Shown piece after piece: positions 42,835 through 46,991 of a stretch of DNA of 46,991 nucleotides. The first letter of the stretch is position 1. The number at the start of each line of letters is the position of its first letter. The DNA is from Gemmatimonadota bacterium (GTDB lineage Bacteria; Gemmatimonadota; Gemmatimonadetes; Gemmatimonadales; Gemmatimonadaceae), in NCBI GenBank assembly GCA_023249375.1, contig JAHFCT010000026.1, positions 1 to 46,991 on the forward strand, in the 5' to 3' direction. A program made the position numbers and the translations under genes. Under the pieces are notes generated by a model that was given only the letters and a program-made list of their open reading frames with translations, had not been told where the DNA came from and ran no database searches.

Positions 42835-43914
42835 ATGAAGCGCCTTTCGTTGGTTCTTGCGGCGGCCGCCCTCGTCGCCGCGTGCGGTGGCGGCTCGGAC
42901 AAGTCGTCGACTCCGCCGACGTCGCCAGTGCTCACCACGGCGGCCGCATCGAGCGGCAGTGCGGGGACCACGACCTCGAGCGACGGCACGAAGACGGGAA
43001 CGACGTCGGCCGCCGTGACGATCACGGGAACCGTCTCTGCGCTCTCGGGGACGTGCCCAGCGGTGAGCTTCAAGTTCGAGTCGAAGACCATCAAGACCGA
43101 CGCATCGACGTCGTTCGGTGACAAGAGCTGCGCCGACGTCAAGAACGATGTGAAGGTGGGCGTGGCCGGCACCGCGCAGGCGGACGGCAGCATCCTTGCG
43201 AAGCAAGTGAAGATCGTTCCGCCACCACCGCCGCCACCGCCGCCTCCACCGCCGCCGGTGACGGTGACCGGCACGGTGAGCGCGGTCAGCGGCACGTGCC
43301 CCGCGATCACGTTTAAGGTTGACGGCAAGACGGTAAAGACCGACGCCGCGACGTCGTATGGCGACAAGACGTGCGCCGACGTCAAGAACGACGTCAAGGC
43401 GGGCGCCATCGGCACGTCGCAGGCCGACGGGAGCATCCTCGCCAAGCAGGTGAAGATCGTGCCGCCACCTCCACCGCCGCCGGCCACGGCAACTGGCACG
43501 GTGAGCGCCGTGTCCGGCACGTGTCCCGCCATCACGTTCAAGCTCGACGGCAAGACAGTGAAAACGGATGCCGCCACGACCTACGGCGACAAGACCTGTG
43601 CCGACATCAAGAACGACATCAAGGCGGGCGCGCTTGGCACGGCGCAGGCCGACGGGAGCATTCTCGCCAAGCAGGTGAAGATCGTGCCGCCGCCTCCACC
43701 GCCGCCGGCGTTCATCGGGGTGGTCACGGCACTCACGGGCACGTGCCCAGCGATCACCATCACGGTCGGGGCCAAGGTCGCCATCACGACCGCCGCGACG
43801 GTCTTTGACGGCAAGGCCTGCGCTGACGTGAAGGTCGGCGGCACGGTCGGTGTCTACGGCGCGATCGCTACAGGCGCGACGACGGTGACGGCGACGAAGG
43901 TGGTCGTGAAGTAG
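42835..43914 (+). CDS. Repeat lipoprotein with four DUF5666-like domains and polyproline linkers
   Basis: The ATG at 42835 follows AAGGAG by 7 nt (359 aa). A lipobox VAAC (Cys17) is followed by a Ser/Thr-rich linker and four ~65-residue units of the same type as in the 16746-17675 lipoprotein: 'V-x-G-T-V-S-A-x-S-G-T-C-P-A-I-x-F-K ... K-T-D-A-(A/S)-T-(S/T)-x-G-D-K-x-C-A-D-(V/I)-K-N-D-(V/I)-K'. Each unit has two Cys. Units are joined by runs of 7-13 prolines, which would need EF-P for translation. The fourth unit is more diverged. The 226-bp gap before it has a duplicated CTCTAAGCGCTG at ~42627 and nothing else I can support. Function unknown. Confidence 0.65.
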   Translation: MKRLSLVLAAAALVAACGGGSDKSSTPPTSPVLTTAAASSGSAGTTTSSDGTKTGTTSAAVTITGTVSALSGTCPAVSFKFESKTIKTDASTSFGDKSCADVKNDVKVGVAGTAQADGSILAKQVKIVPPPPPPPPPPPPPVTVTGTVSAVSGTCPAITFKVDGKTVKTDAATSYGDKTCADVKNDVKAGAIGTSQADGSILAKQVKIVPPPPPPPATATGTVSAVSGTCPAITFKLDGKTVKTDAATTYGDKTCADIKNDIKAGALGTAQADGSILAKQVKIVPPPPPPPAFIGVVTALTGTCPAITITVGAKVAITTAATVFDGKACADVKVGGTVGVYGAIATGATTVTATKVVVK

Positions 43915-43940
43915 CGACCTTTTCGCCCTGAACACACTAA

Positions 43941-43971
43941 CCGGCCGAGAGCGAACCCCGCTCTCGGCCGG
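43941..43971 (+). terminator. Hairpin after the repeat lipoprotein
   Basis: A 12-13-bp stem (CCGGCCGAGAGC and GCTCTCGGCCGG) with a short loop lies 26 nt after the stop codon. No T-tract follows. Confidence 0.55.
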
Positions 43972-43988
43972 TCGGGCAGTTGCGCCGT

Positions 43989-44017
43989 TTGTCGCACGAG
44001 TTAAACTACCTTAACAC
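43989..44017 (+). promoter_or_regulatory. Promoter overlapped by a DtxR-type operator, upstream of dtxR-like/feoAB
   Basis: TTGTCG (43989-43994) and TAACAC (44012-44017) are 17 bp apart. An inverted repeat GTTAA-N6-TTAAC (44000-44015) covers the spacer and the -10. Such AT-rich dyads are typical of DtxR/IdeR-family sites. Being directly in front of a DtxR-family gene and feoAB, it suggests iron-dependent autorepression. The dyad is seen; the regulatory role is inferred. Confidence 0.6.
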
Positions 44018-44048
44018 TGTTGAGGCACCCCTACCGGAGCCCAAACCC

Positions 44049-44600
44049 GTGGATATTTGGAAGCGATTCGGCGAAAAGGAAGTCTCGCACTCCATGGCGC
44101 ATTACCTGCAAGCCGTGGCCGCGCTCAAGGCGGACAAGGGACACGCCCGCGTCGGCGATATCGCCGACAATTTGGGCGTTTCCAAGAGCGGTGTCACCTC
44201 CATGCTGCGCTCGCTTGAACGGCGCGGCCTCGTACGCCACGAACGCTACGGCTGCGTGGAGCTCACCAACGAGGGCTCTGGCCTGGCGACGCGCACCGAA
44301 TCGAGCCGCAAGGTGCTGACGATGTTTCTTGCCGAGATCCTTGGCGTGCCCGAGGACGTGGCGAGCGAAGACGCGTGCATGATCGAGCACCTCGTGAGCC
44401 CCGAAGTGTCGCTCGAACTGCTGCGGCTCACGACGTTCATGCGCTCCAAGCATCCGGTGGCGGCAAAGTTCCGCGAGGCGTATCGCGCGAGCCCGCGATC
44501 GTGCGCCGAGCACGCGCCGGATGACTGCGACATGTGCGGATCGACGTGCCTGCACGAATCGCTGATGTACCAGGTTGAAAAGGCGCCGCAACGCGCATGA
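44049..44600 (+). CDS. DtxR-family metal-dependent regulator with a cysteine-rich tail
   Basis: I choose the GTG at 44049 (MDIWKRFGEK, 183 aa). The TTG at 43980 would put the operator and promoter inside the gene. The N-terminal winged helix (VGDIADNLGVSKSGVTSMLRSLERRGLVRHERYG, ~35-68) is followed by the DtxR metal motif C110-M-I-E113-H114, equal to Cys102/Glu105/His106 of DtxR, which points to iron rather than manganese. Instead of a long SH3-like domain it ends with C152-x7-C160-x2-C163-x3-C167, a possible Fe-S or zinc site. It overlaps feoA by 4 bp, so it is co-expressed with the ferrous iron uptake genes and probably represses them when Fe(II) is plentiful. Confidence 0.82.
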   Translation: MDIWKRFGEKEVSHSMAHYLQAVAALKADKGHARVGDIADNLGVSKSGVTSMLRSLERRGLVRHERYGCVELTNEGSGLATRTESSRKVLTMFLAEILGVPEDVASEDACMIEHLVSPEVSLELLRLTTFMRSKHPVAAKFREAYRASPRSCAEHAPDDCDMCGSTCLHESLMYQVEKAPQRA

Positions 44601-44857
44601 ACGCCACCCGCTCTTTTGATCGTGACGGCGAACGCGCGCTCGACGAGCTGGCCGCGGGCGACAGCGCCGTGATTCTGAGCCTCGACTGCGAGCCGGCCAT
44701 CGCGCGCCGCCTCATGGAGCTCGGCCTGCTCCCGGGAACGGCCATCAGGCTCATTCGGCGGGCGCCGCTGGGCGATCCCATCGAGATCACCGTGCGCGGC
44801 GTCCATCTCTCGCTCCGTCGTTCCGAGGCCTGCCAGATTCATGTCACGCAAGGCTGA
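44597..44857 (+). CDS. feoA: Ferrous iron transport protein A
   Basis: The ATG at 44597 overlaps the regulator's stop. The 86-residue product is an SH3-like FeoA domain with LDCEPAIARRLMELGLLPGTAIRLIRRAPLGDPIEITVRG, matching 'RRLxxLGLxPGxxVxVxxxxPxGDPxxxxVxG'. FeoA assists the FeoB permease, probably by binding its cytoplasmic domain. It overlaps feoB by 17 nt. Confidence 0.9.
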   Translation: MNATRSFDRDGERALDELAAGDSAVILSLDCEPAIARRLMELGLLPGTAIRLIRRAPLGDPIEITVRGVHLSLRRSEACQIHVTQG

Positions 44858-46991
44858 GCCGGCGGCGCGGCGCATAGCGATTCTCGGCAACCCCAACGCG
44901 GGGAAGTCGACGCTGTTCAATGCGCTGACGGGACTGCGCCAGAAGGTCGGCAACTATCCGGGCGTGACGGTTGAGAAGAAGATCGGCATGTGCGACCTGC
45001 CGTCCGGTCAGCGGGCCGAAGTGATCGACTTGCCGGGCAGCTACAGCCTGCAGCCCGCGTCGCCCGATGAGATGATCGTGCGCGATGTGCTGCTCGGCTT
45101 GCAGGAGGACACGCCGCCGCCCGATCTCATCGTCTTCGTGGTGGACGCGACCAATCTCGACCGGCATTTGTATCTGGCGCTGCAGGTCATCGAGTTGGGA
45201 CGTCCGCTGCTGCTGGCGCTGAACATGATGGATGCGGCGGCCGCGCAGGGACTGCGCATTGATGCACGCGCGCTGGAACTGCAACTGGGCGTGCCGGTGG
45301 TGGGCATTTCGGCGGCGAAGGGACAGGGACTCGACATGCTGCGCGCGCTGATGGACCGCGATGTGGAGCCGTCGGGGCGGCACTTTCGCGAGTGGCCGCT
45401 GCACTTGCAGCGCGTGCTGAGCCGGCTCGAGGAACGGCTGCCCTCGCGCGCCGGGCTTCCTGATAGAGCGCGGCGCGACCTCGCGGTCGCGCTGCTGCTT
45501 GACCACGGCGAGGACGAGGCGCTCGCGCGTCACGTGCCACCCGGCGCGCTGGCCGACGCGCATATGCTGGCCCGGCGGCTCGACGAGTTCTCGCCCGGCT
45601 GGCGTTCGGGCGACGTGCAGGGGCGCTACGAGGCGATCACCGTGCTGCTCGAAGCGGCGGTGGTGACGCCGGGCGCGCGCCGCGACACGCGGCGCGAGGG
45701 CATCGATCGCGTGCTCACGCACCGCGTGTGGGGGCCGGTGATCTTTGTCGTGCTGATGGGCGCGGTCTTTCAGAGCGTCTTCGCGTGGGCGCAGCCCGTG
45801 ATGAACCTCATCGATTTCCTCGTCCGGTGGTTCGGCAACATCATTGGTCACGCGATGCCGGTGGGACCACTGCGGTCGCTGATTGTCGATGGCGTCATTG
45901 CCGGCGTCGGGACCACGCTCACCTTTGTGCCGCAGATCGCGATCCTCTTCACGTTCCTCTGCATCCTGGAGGACAGCGGCTACATGGCGCGCGCCGCGTT
46001 CATCATGGACCGCGTGATGGGGCAGGTGGGATTGTCGGGGCGCTCGTTCATTCCGCTGCTGTCGTCGTTCGCGTGCGCGATTCCCGGCATCATGGCGACG
46101 CGCAGCATCGACAATCGCCGCGACCGCCTGACGACGATCATGATTGCGCCCTTCATGTCGTGCAGCGCGCGGTTGCCGGTGTACGCGCTGCTCATTGGCG
46201 CGTTCGTTCCCAACCGGTGGGTGGGTTTCGTCACGCTGCCCGGCATCACGCTCTTCTCGATGTACTTCCTCGGCATCGTCGCGGCGATTGTCGTGGCGTG
46301 GGCGCTCAAACGCAGCATTCTCGCCGGCGGGCGGCCGCTGTACGTGATGGAGCTGCCGCCGTATCGCATGCCGGCGTGGCGCTCGGTGTTCAGTACGGTA
46401 CGCGAGCGCAGCCTGCTCTTTCTGCGCAACGCGGGCACGGTGATTCTCGCCATCTCGGTGGTGCTCTGGTTCCTCGCCAGCTACCCCAAGGGGAGCGACG
46501 CGGTGCGCGCGCTCGAGGCGCAGCGGCAGACGGCGGTGCTGGCGGGCGACGCGACGAATGTCGGTGAGATCGACCGCCGCATTGCCGGCGCGGGCCTTGA
46601 GCACTCGTACGCGGGGCAGGTGGGCCGCTTCATCGAGCCGGCCATCGCGCCGCTCGGCTTCGACTGGCGCATCGGCATTGGCCTGGTGACGTCGATTGCC
46701 GCGCGCGAAGTGATGGTCTCGACCATGGCGACGGTCTTTAACCTTGACAACGCCGCCAGTGACGTGCAGCCGCTGCGCCAAAGCCTGCGCGAGGCGACCG
46801 ACAGCCGCACGGGGAAGAAAGCATATTCGCCGCTCACGGGGCTCAGCCTCATGGTCTTCTATGTGCTCGCGTGCCAGTGCATGTCGACGCTGGCGGTGGT
46901 GCGGCGGGAGACCAACTCGTGGCGATGGCCGGTGTTCATGCTCGTGATGATGAACGCGATGGCGTGGCTGGCGTCGTTTGCCGTGTATCAG
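44841..46991 (+). CDS. feoB: Ferrous iron permease FeoB (3' end outside window)
   Basis: The ATG at 44841 opens a frame without stop to the window edge (717 codons). The N-terminal GTPase-like domain has G1 GNPNAGKST (16-24), G3 DLPGSYSL, G4 NMMD and G5 SAAKGQG. A helical GDI-like region follows, then the membrane part with two Gate motifs (SSFACAIPGIMATRSI and, later, GFDWRIGIGLVTSIAAREV) and typical SCSARLPVYALLIGAF. The two halves of the permease are related internally. FeoB moves Fe(II) into the cytoplasm. Length so far is close to the usual ~750-770 residues, so little is missing. Translation is coupled to feoA. Confidence 0.93.
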   Translation, partial: MSRKAEPAARRIAILGNPNAGKSTLFNALTGLRQKVGNYPGVTVEKKIGMCDLPSGQRAEVIDLPGSYSLQPASPDEMIVRDVLLGLQEDTPPPDLIVFVVDATNLDRHLYLALQVIELGRPLLLALNMMDAAAAQGLRIDARALELQLGVPVVGISAAKGQGLDMLRALMDRDVEPSGRHFREWPLHLQRVLSRLEERLPSRAGLPDRARRDLAVALLLDHGEDEALARHVPPGALADAHMLARRLDEFSPGWRSGDVQGRYEAITVLLEAAVVTPGARRDTRREGIDRVLTHRVWGPVIFVVLMGAVFQSVFAWAQPVMNLIDFLVRWFGNIIGHAMPVGPLRSLIVDGVIAGVGTTLTFVPQIAILFTFLCILEDSGYMARAAFIMDRVMGQVGLSGRSFIPLLSSFACAIPGIMATRSIDNRRDRLTTIMIAPFMSCSARLPVYALLIGAFVPNRWVGFVTLPGITLFSMYFLGIVAAIVVAWALKRSILAGGRPLYVMELPPYRMPAWRSVFSTVRERSLLFLRNAGTVILAISVVLWFLASYPKGSDAVRALEAQRQTAVLAGDATNVGEIDRRIAGAGLEHSYAGQVGRFIEPAIAPLGFDWRIGIGLVTSIAAREVMVSTMATVFNLDNAASDVQPLRQSLREATDSRTGKKAYSPLTGLSLMVFYVLACQCMSTLAVVRRETNSWRWPVFMLVMMNAMAWLASFAVYQ

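Noticed and set aside
43219-43260. CCGCCACCG-rich run as a possible regulatory or CRISPR-like repeat
   Set aside because: It is the coding sequence of polyproline linkers in the repeat lipoprotein.
44844-46781. 645-aa minus-strand frame opposite feoB
   Set aside because: It is a GC-rich antisense shadow of a gene with all FeoB motifs.

Overview
The window is GC-rich throughout, with dense, often 4-bp-overlapping genes, frequent GTG/TTG starts, many secreted or lipoprotein genes, and large Ser/Thr kinases fused to FlgO/TolB-like and TPR domains. Together with a secreted tricorn protease, TAT-exported hydrolases and an outer-membrane MtrAB-type cytochrome conduit, this suggests a Gram-negative environmental bacterium of Gemmatimonadota type. 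The phylum is an inference; no rRNA or marker gene is present to prove it. No insertion sequence, prophage or CRISPR array was seen.

Layout. 1-800: a cut-off secreted S9-type beta-propeller peptidase, a remnant of an ASPIC/UnbV gene tail, and a 3' fragment of a tRNA (probably Pro), looking like a recombination scar. 980-5460: an HGSNAT/DUF1624-type membrane protein, then a seven-TM protein with a cysteine-pair tail divergent from a PAS histidine kinase. 5540-16740: a minus-strand three-gene cassette (CsgG/FlgO-like lipoprotein, beta-barrel, propeller lipoprotein) divergent from a plus-strand operon of two Ser/Thr kinases, a DUF2132 protein and a two-TM protein. 16740-22870: a repeat lipoprotein, a tricorn protease, a SET-domain protein and an SGNH hydrolase.

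22930-27650: asparagine synthetase asnB behind a complete-looking attenuator, then two TAT-type hydrolases. The attenuator has a promoter, a 28-residue leader peptide with four Asn codons, an antiterminator and a terminator. This Asn leader is the most interesting element of the window. 27840-31210: a decaheme cytochrome and MtrB/PioB-type porin operon, suggesting electron exchange across the outer membrane.

33150-39550: a pyruvate/2-oxoacid:ferredoxin oxidoreductase operon. It runs small Cys-rich protein, gamma, GltD-like/ferredoxin fusion, alpha, beta, and is followed by NADP-type glutamate dehydrogenase. 39640-43910: a receiver/PEP-binding fusion and a second repeat lipoprotein. 44000-end: a DtxR-family regulator with an operator-like palindrome over its own promoter, then feoA and feoB (feoB runs off the window).

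Functionally, AsnB, glutamate dehydrogenase and the oxidoreductase connect carbon and nitrogen metabolism. The ferredoxin oxidoreductase, decaheme conduit and ferrous iron uptake fit an organism that meets low-oxygen, iron-bearing conditions. That ecological reading is inference.
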